From contig NZ_CALPCP010000028.1 in assembly GCF_943192995.1 (NCBI RefSeq), positions 1 to 45,550 on the forward strand: 45,550 nt of DNA, in the 5' to 3' direction. Below the pieces are notes generated by a model. That model searched no databases. It saw nothing but the letters and a program-made list of their open reading frames with translations, and was not told where the DNA came from. The DNA is from Flintibacter muris. GTDB taxonomy: Bacteria; Bacillota; Clostridia; Oscillospirales; Oscillospiraceae. The position numbers were made by a program, and so were the translations under genes. Below, piece after piece: positions 7,932 to 15,694 of the stretch; the stretch's first letter is position 1, and each line of letters starts with the position of its first letter.

Positions 7932-8720
7932 TTAAGCCCTCTCTTCCTCCTTGGCCCGCCGCCACAGCGCCTCCAGCGCCGGGACATCCATCTGATCCAG
8001 CGGACCCTCTGCCATCTGTTCCACCCGGCGGAAGCGGCGGATAAACTTCTCGCAGGCCTTGTGCAGGGCGGTCTCGCCGTCCACGCCGGCAAACCGGCCC
8101 GCCTTGACGGCGGCAAAGAGCAGATCTCCCAGCTCCTCCTCCACATTAGAGCCCTCTTGCACAGCCCTTTGAAACTCCTCCAGCTCCTCAGTCAGCTTGT
8201 CCAGAGCGGGGGAGACCTCCCGCCAGTCAAAGCCCGCCTTGCGGGCTTTACTCTGGAGCTTGGAGGCGCGGGTCAGGGCAGGCAGGGCCCTGGCCACACT
8301 GTCCAGCGCGTCGGCGTTGGTGGACTGGCCTTTCTCGGTCCGCTTCCGGGCGTCCCAGGCGGACAGGGCCCCCTCCGAATCGCTGGCCTCCACCGTTCCA
8401 AAAACGTGGGGATGGCGGTAGACCAGCTTTTTACACACCCCGTCTACCACATCATCAAAGGTGAACTGCCCGGCCTCCTGGGCCATGCAGGAGTGGAACA
8501 CCACCTGGAGCAGTACATCCCCCAGCTCCTCTTTCAGGTTATCCATGTCCATATGGTCGATGGCGTCGGCGGCCTCATAGGCCTCTTCCAGCATGTTCTC
8601 CCGGATGGACTGATGGGTCTGCTGCCTGTCCCAGGGACAGCCCCCGGGCGCGCGGAGCAGCTCCATGATTTTTTTCAGATCGTCCATGCTGTAATGTTCC
8701 GCCATTTGAAAATCTACCAC
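7932..8720 (-). CDS. mazG: Nucleoside triphosphate pyrophosphohydrolase MazG
   Basis: 262 residues, matching the two-domain MazG of E. coli (263). It hydrolyses non-canonical and ordinary NTPs to NMP and pyrophosphate. The first MazG domain shows CPWDRQQTHQS (28-38), EEAYEA (45-50) and EELGDVL (64-70); the second domain has EELGDLLFA after residue 160. I placed the start at the GTG at 8720, preceded by AAGGAAG at a good distance; the ATG at 8705 has only a weak site. It lies upstream of hup and downstream of the SpoVB-like gene, the order found around yabN in Bacillus. Confidence 0.92.
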   Translation of the reverse strand: MVDFQMAEHYSMDDLKKIMELLRAPGGCPWDRQQTHQSIRENMLEEAYEAADAIDHMDMDNLKEELGDVLLQVVFHSCMAQEAGQFTFDDVVDGVCKKLVYRHPHVFGTVEASDSEGALSAWDARKRTEKGQSTNADALDSVARALPALTRASKLQSKARKAGFDWREVSPALDKLTEELEEFQRAVQEGSNVEEELGDLLFAAVKAGRFAGVDGETALHKACEKFIRRFRRVEQMAEGPLDQMDVPALEALWRRAKEEERA

Positions 8721-8766
8721 AATCTCGCTTCCTTATCAAGTGTTTTTCATCATTTTTCGCCTTTGC

Positions 8767-8805
8767 AGGGAAACTTGCATCATTTTCCTCTTAGTTTCCC
8801 TTTTT
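8767..8805 (+). terminator. Hairpin with T-tract on the strand opposite to the genes
   Basis: AGGGAAACT (8767-8775) pairs with AGTTTCCCT (8793-8801) and is followed by TTTTT on the plus strand. Both flanking genes run on the minus strand, where no T-tract follows the hairpin. It may stop antisense transcription entering the flippase gene. Confidence 0.45.
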
Positions 8806-8814
8806 ACATGGCCG

Positions 8815-10758
8815 TCACAGCCGAAGCAGGCGGGCAATCTTGTCTCCCTTGGGCATCAGGGCCAGGTCATCCCGGGAGATAGCCCGCAGGGCAATTACCA
8901 GCACAGCGTAGATGACCACCGCCACACCGATAGCTCCCAGCGTCATCAGGGCGTTGCCGGTGCGGCTCAGGCCCAGCACCAGTCCGGCCTCAGCGTCCAG
9001 ACTGCACAGCCTCGCTCCAAGGCCTCCCGGCAGCTCGCCGGCGGCCAGTGCCGCCTTCAGGCTCTTCGCCCCCAGGGACAGGCACACCCTGGACCCCAGG
9101 CCGTACACCGCCCAGGCCGACCCGCCCATCAGGGCGGAGGCCAGGAAGGGTTTCAGAAAGACCTCCAGATACCGGGGCCGGCGGGGAATCACCCGGGCAA
9201 TGAGGAACAGGTCCAGCCCCAAACACAGCCCAAAGCAGAGAATATTCCCCATTGGCGCACCATAGATGCCCACCTTGGGCATGGCCACCACATTGTAATT
9301 GACAAAAATCTTCAGGCATCCCCCCACCACCATCACCAAAATGGGCAGGTTGACAAAGCCGTGGGCCTGGAGCACTGAGTTGCACACCAGCATCATGCAC
9401 ACAAACACTGTGGCCAGCCCCAGGGTAGACAGCAACGGCCCGGCCAGCTCCGTTTCCAGGGCGGGGTAGAGCAGCGTCATAATAGGCTTGCCCATGACAA
9501 ACAGGCCCACCCCCATGGGGAAGGAGAGCAGGGCGGTCACCCGCAGAGCGGAGCTGGACACCCGGCTCGCCCCCCGCCGGTCCCGGCGGGCCAGCGCCCC
9601 GGAGACAGCGGGAATTACCGAGGCGGTGATGGCCGCCATCAAAGAGGTAGGCAGGTTGTAGATGTTCAGCGCACCGCCGTAGTTGCCATAGAGGGAGCGG
9701 CTCAAAGACTCCAGCAGGGCGTGGACCTCCCAGGCGGCGCTGTCCAGCCCGGTGAGGGCGGTCCCCGCCGCCTGAGCGGCCTGGGCCGCATCCACCTGTT
9801 TGGACAGGGTGGCCATGGTGGCGGCGGTCCCGGTGGGCAGAAGGGCCTTCCAGTTGGCAATGGCCTCCTCCAGGGGGGCGAAGTCGATAAAAGCAAATCC
9901 GGAATACAGCTCCCAGCAGTTCCGGTTTTCCAGCAGCACCCGCTGGAGCTGGCCCTGGACCAGGGAGGAGTCAATTACCGTGACAATGCCCACCATAGAG
10001 GAGCTGAGGGTGATTGGGATAGCGATACGCAGGATATCCTTCACAATGACCGCCGGGGCGTCCGGCTCATCCCGGGCCGGGATGCCAACATCCCCCTTAA
10101 AGGTATAGTTCAGCACCATGTAGACCAGGGCCACCATAGTACCCACCGTCACGCCGGTGATGGCGCCGGCGGCGGCGGTTTCCGGGGGCTGGTTGTTCTT
10201 AATCAGCCACCAGGCCAGAGACAGACCAATGAACAGCTTGCACAGGGCCTCGATAATCTGAGAGATGGAGGTGGGGGTCATATTCAGGTGCCCCTGGGTA
10301 TAGCCCCGCAGGGCGGCCAGACAGCCCACGCACACCACCGCCGGGGAGAGGGCCCGGATGCCGGGGGCGGCCTTGGTGTCGTGCATCATCTCGGCCAGCA
10401 GGTCGGCCCTGAAGTACATTACCAAAAAGGAGATCACGCCCAGAATCAGGAACATCCCTAAAGCCAGCTGAAAGGTGCGTCGCACCTGCCCCCGCCGGTC
10501 CTGGGCGTTGGCCTCGCTCACCAGCTTGGACACCGCCACAGGCAGTCCGGCGGTGGAGATGGTGAGCAGCACGGCGTAGATGTTGTAGGCGTTGGTGAAG
10601 TCGGTGTTCCCCTGGGCGCCGATAATGTTGACCAGGGGGATCTTGTAGAACATCCCGATCAGCTTCACCACCAGGATGCCCACCGCCAGGATGGCCGCCC
10701 CGCCGAAGAAGGTATTTTGTTTTCCGCTTCCGCGGGAGGGCGCATCATATCTGGCCAT
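8815..10758 (-). CDS. SpoVB/MurJ-like polysaccharide flippase
   Basis: 647 residues of the MOP-superfamily flippase type, with about 14 membrane helices. The N-terminus (GGAAILAVGILVVKLIGMFYK and following) resembles SpoVB/YabM-type proteins that flip lipid-linked precursors during cortex or envelope synthesis. It is about 120 residues longer than SpoVB. The excess lies mainly in a soluble, Ala-rich stretch around residues 265-340 between helix groups and in a second Ala/Gly-rich loop near residues 565-600. AGGAGG lies seven bases before the ATG. The place upstream of mazG agrees with the yabM-yabN neighbourhood of Bacillus. Exact substrate unknown. Confidence 0.82.
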   Translation of the reverse strand: MARYDAPSRGSGKQNTFFGGAAILAVGILVVKLIGMFYKIPLVNIIGAQGNTDFTNAYNIYAVLLTISTAGLPVAVSKLVSEANAQDRRGQVRRTFQLALGMFLILGVISFLVMYFRADLLAEMMHDTKAAPGIRALSPAVVCVGCLAALRGYTQGHLNMTPTSISQIIEALCKLFIGLSLAWWLIKNNQPPETAAAGAITGVTVGTMVALVYMVLNYTFKGDVGIPARDEPDAPAVIVKDILRIAIPITLSSSMVGIVTVIDSSLVQGQLQRVLLENRNCWELYSGFAFIDFAPLEEAIANWKALLPTGTAATMATLSKQVDAAQAAQAAGTALTGLDSAAWEVHALLESLSRSLYGNYGGALNIYNLPTSLMAAITASVIPAVSGALARRDRRGASRVSSSALRVTALLSFPMGVGLFVMGKPIMTLLYPALETELAGPLLSTLGLATVFVCMMLVCNSVLQAHGFVNLPILVMVVGGCLKIFVNYNVVAMPKVGIYGAPMGNILCFGLCLGLDLFLIARVIPRRPRYLEVFLKPFLASALMGGSAWAVYGLGSRVCLSLGAKSLKAALAAGELPGGLGARLCSLDAEAGLVLGLSRTGNALMTLGAIGVAVVIYAVLVIALRAISRDDLALMPKGDKIARLLRL

Positions 10759-10787
10759 AGGCCGCCTCCTAAATTGATGTATTGGGT

Positions 10788-11423
10788 TTACTGACCAAGT
10801 GGAGCCGGGAGATTGTCGTCCTCCAGAAGAAGAAGCCCCGGCCTGCCCCGGGTCAGCTCTATAACCCGGGAGCCGTCGTCATAGGGGTGGCAGTCCCGCT
10901 CCACGATAGCGAAGGGGCACACGCAGGCTGGAACGCCCTTTCGCAGCTCCCGCAGGCTGATATGCTCGTCCTCCTCCATCCCGGTCTGGATAGCCCTTAC
11001 CGCCGGGAACTGCCACAGCTTTTCAGCCAGCTCCCGCAGCCGCCCCGCTTGCTCCGGCAGGAAGATGGTGTAATTGCCCTCGTCCACCACCTCACTCTCC
11101 GGGATGATGATGGAGCAGTTGAACAGTCCCTCATCCGGATATTGATTCATCCAGAAGCCCCGGACCTCGCTGTAATCTCCGAAGCGGTACAAGGTCTGTT
11201 TGTAGTCGCAGGAGCGGTAGGTGGTGGGCTCCAGGACGAAATCCGCCTCCAGCTTTTGCTGGTTCCAGGCGGCGATCTCTGTTTGCGACAGCCCTTCATC
11301 ACCCCAGTAGCCATCCAAAAACTTCAGGCCAGTCTTGGCCAGATGGGCGTCGAAGTCCGCGATAAAGTCCGGATAGAGGTCTTTCCTCAGAAATTGCAGG
11401 GACATTTCAAAGTAGGCGGGCAT
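10788..11423 (-). CDS. Protein of unknown function, coupled to the SAH deaminase gene
   Basis: 211 residues with no family I recognise. There is no signal peptide or membrane segment, so it is probably cytosolic. It is rich in aromatic and acidic residues, with a cluster CVCPFAIVERDCHPYDD near residue 170 that could be a metal or active site but does not match a motif I know. GGAGGGAAG precedes the ATG, and the start follows the deaminase stop with no gap, so it is co-transcribed and probably coupled. A role in nucleoside salvage is possible only by association. Confidence 0.7.
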   Translation of the reverse strand: MPAYFEMSLQFLRKDLYPDFIADFDAHLAKTGLKFLDGYWGDEGLSQTEIAAWNQQKLEADFVLEPTTYRSCDYKQTLYRFGDYSEVRGFWMNQYPDEGLFNCSIIIPESEVVDEGNYTIFLPEQAGRLRELAEKLWQFPAVRAIQTGMEEDEHISLRELRKGVPACVCPFAIVERDCHPYDDGSRVIELTRGRPGLLLLEDDNLPAPLGQ

Positions 11424-12734
11424 TTACTTCCCTCCAAAGATGTGGGGCAGGGCGTAGTCCTGCACCTCGGCCCTGATCTTCTCCATGTCCAGGGTGAGGA
11501 ACTGCCCATTCTCATATATGATTTTTCCCCGGGCCATATTCATCACCACGTTGGAGGGGTCGGCGGAATAGACCAGATTTTCCATCACGTCATGGCAGGG
11601 GAAGAGGTTGGGGTGGGTAAAATCCACCAGAATCAGGTCGGCAATTTTTCCCGGAGCAATCACACCGGTATCCCGGCCCAGGGCACGGGCCCCGTTGACG
11701 GTGGCCATGGCCAGGATATCCGCCGCGGACAGCTGGCCGTGGTCCTCCCCAAAGTTCCAGTTCTGGGTCAAGGCGGCCACCTTCATCTCCTCGAACATAT
11801 TGTAGCTGTTGTTGGAGGCCACCCCGTCGGTGCCCAGGGCGACGTCCATCCCCTGATCCCGCAGGAAGAACAGGGGGGCCACCCCGGACATCAGCTTCAG
11901 GTTGGACGCCGGGTTGTGGACGGCGGCAACCCCCCGTTTGGCCAGCAGCTCCGCATCTCCTCCGGACAGGTAGACGCAGTGGGCGGCAATGCCGCCGTTT
12001 TGCCACACGCCGTATTGATCCAGCACCTGCGCAGGGGTCTCACCGTATTTCTCAATACATTTTTCATGCTCCAAATGGGTCTCGGACACGTGGACATGCA
12101 TCCGCAGGCCGTGCTTCTGGGCAAAGTCCGCCACCCACTTCCACGCCGGAGCGCAGGAGGTGTACTCCGCATGGATAGAGGCGTCCACCTTGATCTGTCC
12201 CTCCCCAGCGTTGTGCCAGTTCTCATAGAGGCGGATGTGGTTGGCGCAGTCGCTGCATTGTTCCGGGGAAAAATCCGCTGGATTTCCGAAGTACACCGCT
12301 CCGCAGGCCAGATTGGCGGAAATTCCCGCCTCCAGCACCGTTTGGGCGATGGTCTCCGTCTTCATATACATGTCGGCAATGCAGGTGGTGCCCGAGGCGA
12401 TCATCTCGGCCAGCCCCAGGGCCGCCCCGGCGGCCACGCACCGCTCGTCCAGCTTGGCCTCGGCGGGGAAGATGTAGTCGTTGAGCCAGTGCTGAAGGTC
12501 ACAGCCCCCGCCGTAACCCCGCATGAGGGTCATGGGCACATGGGTATGGGCGTTGACAAAGCCGGGCATCAGCACCTTGCCGGCGCAGTCGATCACCCGC
12601 TCAAACTCCCCGGCGGGGCGCTCCGTCCCCACTGAGGCGATCTTGGTCCCCTCCACCGCCACAAGGGCGTCTTTGAGGACAGGATTCGCTGAATCCATGG
12701 TAACAGCGGTAACATTTTCAAAGAGAACAGACAT
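11424..12734 (-). CDS. mtaD: 5-methylthioadenosine/S-adenosylhomocysteine deaminase family amidohydrolase
   Basis: 436 residues, a TIM-barrel metal-dependent hydrolase. Metal ligands are visible in NAHTHVPMTLMRG (residues 60-75), HVHVSETHLEH in the middle and ALGTDGVASNNSYNM later, the pattern of the MTA/SAH/5'-deoxyadenosine deaminase group. It would turn an adenosine-like nucleoside into its inosine form. The start has GGAGGAAA upstream. Purine nucleoside phosphorylase is encoded just upstream on the same strand and could cleave the inosine product, so together they make a short salvage route. Which nucleoside is preferred cannot be told. Confidence 0.87.
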   Translation of the reverse strand: MSVLFENVTAVTMDSANPVLKDALVAVEGTKIASVGTERPAGEFERVIDCAGKVLMPGFVNAHTHVPMTLMRGYGGGCDLQHWLNDYIFPAEAKLDERCVAAGAALGLAEMIASGTTCIADMYMKTETIAQTVLEAGISANLACGAVYFGNPADFSPEQCSDCANHIRLYENWHNAGEGQIKVDASIHAEYTSCAPAWKWVADFAQKHGLRMHVHVSETHLEHEKCIEKYGETPAQVLDQYGVWQNGGIAAHCVYLSGGDAELLAKRGVAAVHNPASNLKLMSGVAPLFFLRDQGMDVALGTDGVASNNSYNMFEEMKVAALTQNWNFGEDHGQLSAADILAMATVNGARALGRDTGVIAPGKIADLILVDFTHPNLFPCHDVMENLVYSADPSNVVMNMARGKIIYENGQFLTLDMEKIRAEVQDYALPHIFGGK

Positions 12735-12753
12735 TTCAGGTTTCCTCCCATCT

Positions 12754-12893
12754 AAAGCCTCCCTTCGCAAAGGGAGGCGTCACCGCCGAAGGCGGTGACG
12801 GAGGGTTTTCCCCAATCGAAAACGCAACTGTCCTTGTTGGGAGAAAACCCCCAGTCAGCTTCGCTGACAGCCCCTTTTGCGAAGGGGGCCTTT
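12754..12893. repeat. Family A double-hairpin repeat, copy A1
   Basis: One end is GCCTCCCTTCGCAAAGGGAGG followed by CACCGCC-GAA-GGCGGTG and GGAGGGTTTTC. The other end, inverted, is GGCCCCCTTCGCAAAAGGGG, then GTCAGC-GAA-GCTGAC and GGGGGTTTTC. Each end thus has two hairpins, with a short unrelated core between. Same plan as copies at 27864, 32156, 33992 and 37659. Confidence 0.8.
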
Positions 12894-12912
12894 GGAGCGA
12901 TATTTCGCCGGG

Positions 12913-12940
12913 AGCCCCCTTTGTTAAAGGGGGGCTTTTT
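12913..12940 (+). terminator. Hairpin with plus-strand T-tract at the end of the phosphorylase gene
   Basis: AGCCCCCTTT / AAAGGGGGGCT with loop GTT, followed by TTTTT on the plus strand. It adjoins repeat A1 and may be a broken end of another copy. On the minus strand, the direction of the flanking genes, no T-tract follows. Confidence 0.5.
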
Positions 12941-13763
12941 ACATCTTCCGCAGGCAGGCCCGCACCAGTCCGGAGAATTTCTCCCGGGCGGCGGCGGCGG
13001 CGTCCAGCACCTCCTGCTCGCTGAGGGGCTGGTCCAGGATGCCGGCGGCCATATTGGACAGCAGGGTCAGACCCAGGATTTCCATACCGCAGTGACCGGC
13101 CACAATGACCTCCGGAGCGGTGGACATACCCACGGCGTCCCCTCCCAGGATACGGGCGGCCCGGATCTCCGCTGGGGTCTCGTACTGGGGGCCGTAGCAG
13201 TAGAAGTAGACCCCTTCCCGCAGGGGGATATTCCGCTCTTTAGCGGTCTGGCGGGCCAGCTCCTGGAGGCGGGGGGTATACAGGTGGGAGGCGTCGGGGA
13301 AGCGGACGCCGAACTCAGGCAGATTTTCTCCCCGGAGGGGAGATTCGGAGAACATCTTGATCTGGTCGGTGATGAGCATCAGGTCGCCGGCCTTCCACTG
13401 GGTATTGACGCAGCCGGCGGCGTTGGTGACAATCAGCGTGTCGCACCCCAGCAGCCGCAGCACCCGCAGGGCGTAGGACACCGCCTCGTAGGAGTAGCCC
13501 TCATAGTGGTGCATCCGGCCCTGCATCACGGCCACCTTCTGGCCCTCCAGCATTCCAAAGACCAGCCTGCCCTTGTGGCCGGGGGCGGTGGAAGCTTTAA
13601 AGTGGGGGATGTCCTTATAGTCAATGGCGACGGCGTTCTCCACCTCATCTCCCAGATAGCCCAGTCCGGAGCCCAGCACCATAGCCACCTTGGGGACAAA
13701 GTCCCCCAGGCGGTCCCGGATCACCTGGGCGCTGGCCCGGTATTGTTCCATTGTGTAGTCCAT
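12939..13763 (-). CDS. punA: Purine-nucleoside phosphorylase
   Basis: 274 residues, the trimeric (PNP class I) type that splits inosine and guanosine with phosphate to base and ribose-1-phosphate. Motifs include VLGSGLGYLGD near the start (phosphate binding), GRMHHYEGYS (residues 82-91), TNAAGCVN, and YGPQYETPAEIR followed by GGDAVGMSTAPEV, the substrate site. AAGGAGG precedes the ATG. It starts ten bases after the zinc-ribbon gene and lies upstream of the SAH/MTA deaminase. Confidence 0.93.
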   Translation of the reverse strand: MDYTMEQYRASAQVIRDRLGDFVPKVAMVLGSGLGYLGDEVENAVAIDYKDIPHFKASTAPGHKGRLVFGMLEGQKVAVMQGRMHHYEGYSYEAVSYALRVLRLLGCDTLIVTNAAGCVNTQWKAGDLMLITDQIKMFSESPLRGENLPEFGVRFPDASHLYTPRLQELARQTAKERNIPLREGVYFYCYGPQYETPAEIRAARILGGDAVGMSTAPEVIVAGHCGMEILGLTLLSNMAAGILDQPLSEQEVLDAAAAAREKFSGLVRACLRKM

Positions 13764-13773
13764 AAGCGCCTCC

Positions 13774-14166
13774 TTACAGCTGAGTGCCGCAGTGGCGGCA
13801 GAATTTGTCCCCCTTGCCGCAGGGCTCGCCGCAGCCGGGGCAGGTGAGGGCCTGCTTCAAATCGGAGATGCGGCCTTTCAGCTCGGCAATCCTTACCGCC
13901 TTCTCGTCCGCCTGGGCCAGAAGCTGGTTCACCGCGTCGTTTTCAGGCACCTCGCCCTTGTGGGTGTCGTACATCACCTGGCCCAGCTGGCGCATCAGGT
14001 CATTGTACTCCCCGTTCAGGTCGAAAAGCTGGACGTTCAGCTTGGCCACGTCCACCATCTGGCCCGCCCGTTTGCCCGCCGCCCGCGCTCCGTCTGCGGC
14101 GGCGTCAGCCGCGTAGTTGGCGGTCCCTTTCACCCGGTCCAGCAGGGCTTTTACCTTGTCGTCCAT
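13774..14166 (-). CDS. Coiled-coil protein with C-terminal zinc ribbon
   Basis: 130 residues. The first 105 are helical and probably coiled coil. The end is a zinc ribbon, CPGCGEPCGKGDKFCRHCG, with four cysteines in two CxxC knuckles. No enzymatic motif is present. Two ATGs lie six bases apart; the second (14166) has GGAGG at nine bases and is preferred over the one at 14172, where the spacing would be three. It is the first gene of the short salvage operon, but its function is unknown. Confidence 0.8.
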   Translation of the reverse strand: MDDKVKALLDRVKGTANYAADAAADGARAAGKRAGQMVDVAKLNVQLFDLNGEYNDLMRQLGQVMYDTHKGEVPENDAVNQLLAQADEKAVRIAELKGRISDLKQALTCPGCGEPCGKGDKFCRHCGTQL

Positions 14167-14370
14167 AACCATACTCCTCCAATCTAAAGTATCGTAAGTG
14201 TATTTTACACCAATTATTCCCGGATTGCAACTGGTTCAGCACACCACGAAAATCAATTTTGCCACTGTAGGGCACAACGACCCTGGCACGCCGTCCGCAA
14301 AAACTGCCAATCAGGGACGTGCCCAGTTTCCGCCCTGTAAATACGGCTGGATGTTCTGAACATTGATTTC

Positions 14371-14424
14371 GCAGGGGCGGCCTGTGGCCGCCCCTGCAGA
14401 TCACATCAATTCTGATGATTGCTA
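14371..14424. repeat. Family B palindromic repeat, copy 2
   Basis: GCAGGGGCGGCC-TGT-GGCCGCCCCTGC followed by the tail ending GATGATTGCTA. The last bases double as the -35 region of the downstream operon promoter. Confidence 0.75.
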
Positions 14425-14447
14425 TTTTCGCCAAGGAGTGGTAAAAT
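14419..14447 (+). promoter_or_regulatory. Promoter of the D-aspartate/Mur operon
   Basis: TTGCTA (14419-14424) and TAAAAT (14442-14447) are 17 bases apart. The -35 box is the last part of the family B repeat tail. It is the best promoter between 14167 and 14530. Confidence 0.5.
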
Positions 14448-14450
14448 AAC

Positions 14451-14549
14451 ATGAATTGGTATGACATGCCCACCGGCATGGGCAGACTGAACAGGTATTT
14501 CCCATCAGAGACAGAAGGGGGCTATCCTTATGCGCAAGCTGGTCATTGA
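14451..14549 (+). CDS. Possible 32-residue leader peptide overlapping the racemase-like gene
   Basis: A short frame, beginning MNWYDMPTGMGRLN and ending YAQAGH, stops 20 bases inside the following gene in another frame. AAGGAGTGG lies about 12 bases before its ATG. It could couple translation to the next gene, or be chance. Its position only a few bases after the -10 box makes it close to leaderless, which weakens the case. Confidence 0.25.
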   Translation: MNWYDMPTGMGRLNRYFPSETEGGYPYAQAGH

Positions 14550-15597
14550 GCGGGCCGCAGTCAAGCACAACCTGTCCGTTATCAAGGAGCGGGCCGCCGG
14601 TGCGGTCATCTACGGCGTGCTCGCCGGCGACGGCGGAGGGGCGGGCATTGTCCCGCTGGCCAAGCTGCTCCGGGCGGAGGGTATTGGCCGTTTTGCCGTG
14701 TATGAGGTTCAGGAGGCCAAAAAACTGCGGGAGGCCGGCTTTGAGGATGAGGAGATCCTCATGCTCCGCTCCACCACCGACCGGGAGGAACTGGAGCAGC
14801 TGGTAGACCTGAACGTGGTATGCACCATCTCCTCGGTGGACACGGGGCTGGCCCTCAACGCCCTGGCTGAAAACCGGGCCACTGTGGCCTGCGCCCACAT
14901 CCAGATTGACACCGGCATGGGCTTTGGCGGCTTTCTGGTCAGCGACCCGGACAAGATTCTGCTGGCCTACCGCTCTTTGCCCAATGTGGCCCTGGAGGGC
15001 ATCTATACCCAGCTTCACGCCATGAAGGTGGGCGACCCGGAGTCCGCCCACCAGCTGGACCAGTTCCACTATGTGCTGGACACCATCCACGCCGCCGGCT
15101 TTGAGACGGGCACCGTCCACGCCGCCGGCTCCTTCGCCCTGCTCCACAACGACAGCGCCCGGCTGGACGGCGTGCGGGCCGGGTCGGCCATCCTGGGCCG
15201 GTGCCGCCGCACCAAGGACGACCGGCTTAAAACCGTGGGCTGCGGCGAGGCCCCCCTCTCCGAGGTCCGCTGGCTGCCCAAGGGCCATTCGGTGGGGGCC
15301 GACAGGCCCATTGTCCTGAAAAAGCCCACCCGGGTGGCGGTGCTCCCTGTGGGCTATCAAAACGGCCTTGGGGTTGTCCGGCCCAGGGAGACCGGCTTTT
15401 GGGCCCTGTGGGCCCAGTGGCGGCGGTCCAAAAAGCGCACCGTCCGTGTGGGCGGCCAGAAGGTCCGGGTCATTGGCCCGATCGGCGCCACCGAGACGCT
15501 GCTCAACGTCACCAATGTGAAGTGCTCCGCCGGTGATCTGGCCGTCTTTGATATCGACCCCATTTTTGCCCGGGGATTTGTAAGGGAATTTCGGTAG
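14530..15597 (+). CDS. Alanine racemase-like protein lacking catalytic lysine and tyrosine
   Basis: 355 residues with the fold-type-III layout of alanine racemase: an N-terminal barrel, with IQIDTGMGFGGF (125-136), GIYTQLHAM (157-165) and HAAGSFALLHN (197-207), then a C-terminal beta domain with RVAVLPVGYQNG (268-279). The normal PLP lysine motif VKANAYGHG is replaced by VLAGDGGGAG (30-39); there is no lysine between residues 21 and 44. The second catalytic residue, tyrosine in VSYGRTF, is replaced by alanine in VGADRPI (255-261). It is therefore unlikely to racemise alanine by the known mechanism. First gene of the D-aspartate/Mur operon; AGAAGGGGG precedes the ATG. It may be a regulatory or binding subunit. 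Confidence 0.78.
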   Translation: MRKLVIERAAVKHNLSVIKERAAGAVIYGVLAGDGGGAGIVPLAKLLRAEGIGRFAVYEVQEAKKLREAGFEDEEILMLRSTTDREELEQLVDLNVVCTISSVDTGLALNALAENRATVACAHIQIDTGMGFGGFLVSDPDKILLAYRSLPNVALEGIYTQLHAMKVGDPESAHQLDQFHYVLDTIHAAGFETGTVHAAGSFALLHNDSARLDGVRAGSAILGRCRRTKDDRLKTVGCGEAPLSEVRWLPKGHSVGADRPIVLKKPTRVAVLPVGYQNGLGVVRPRETGFWALWAQWRRSKKRTVRVGGQKVRVIGPIGATETLLNVTNVKCSAGDLAVFDIDPIFARGFVREFR

Positions 15598-15660
15598 GGG
15601 CCGCCGCCCTCGGCGGCCCGCCGGTTCGATCCACAGGCCGCCCAGGGGGGGCGGCCCGTG
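15598..15660. repeat. GC-rich palindromic spacer in the operon
   Basis: Contains GGGGCCGCC and GGCGGCCC blocks in opposite orientations, with a related GGCCGCC / GGCGGCC pair further on. It looks like a rearranged family B copy without the GATGATTGCT tail. No T-tract follows, so transcription should pass through. Confidence 0.5.
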
Positions 15661-15694
15661 CAAATACAATATATGACAAAAGAGGTCTTTTCCT

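Noticed and set aside
10782..12635. Plus-strand frame of 617 residues opposite the deaminase and its neighbour
   Set aside because: Its composition (Gly, His, Val, Gln repeats) is that of an antisense shadow, and the minus-strand genes have clear motifs and ribosome sites.
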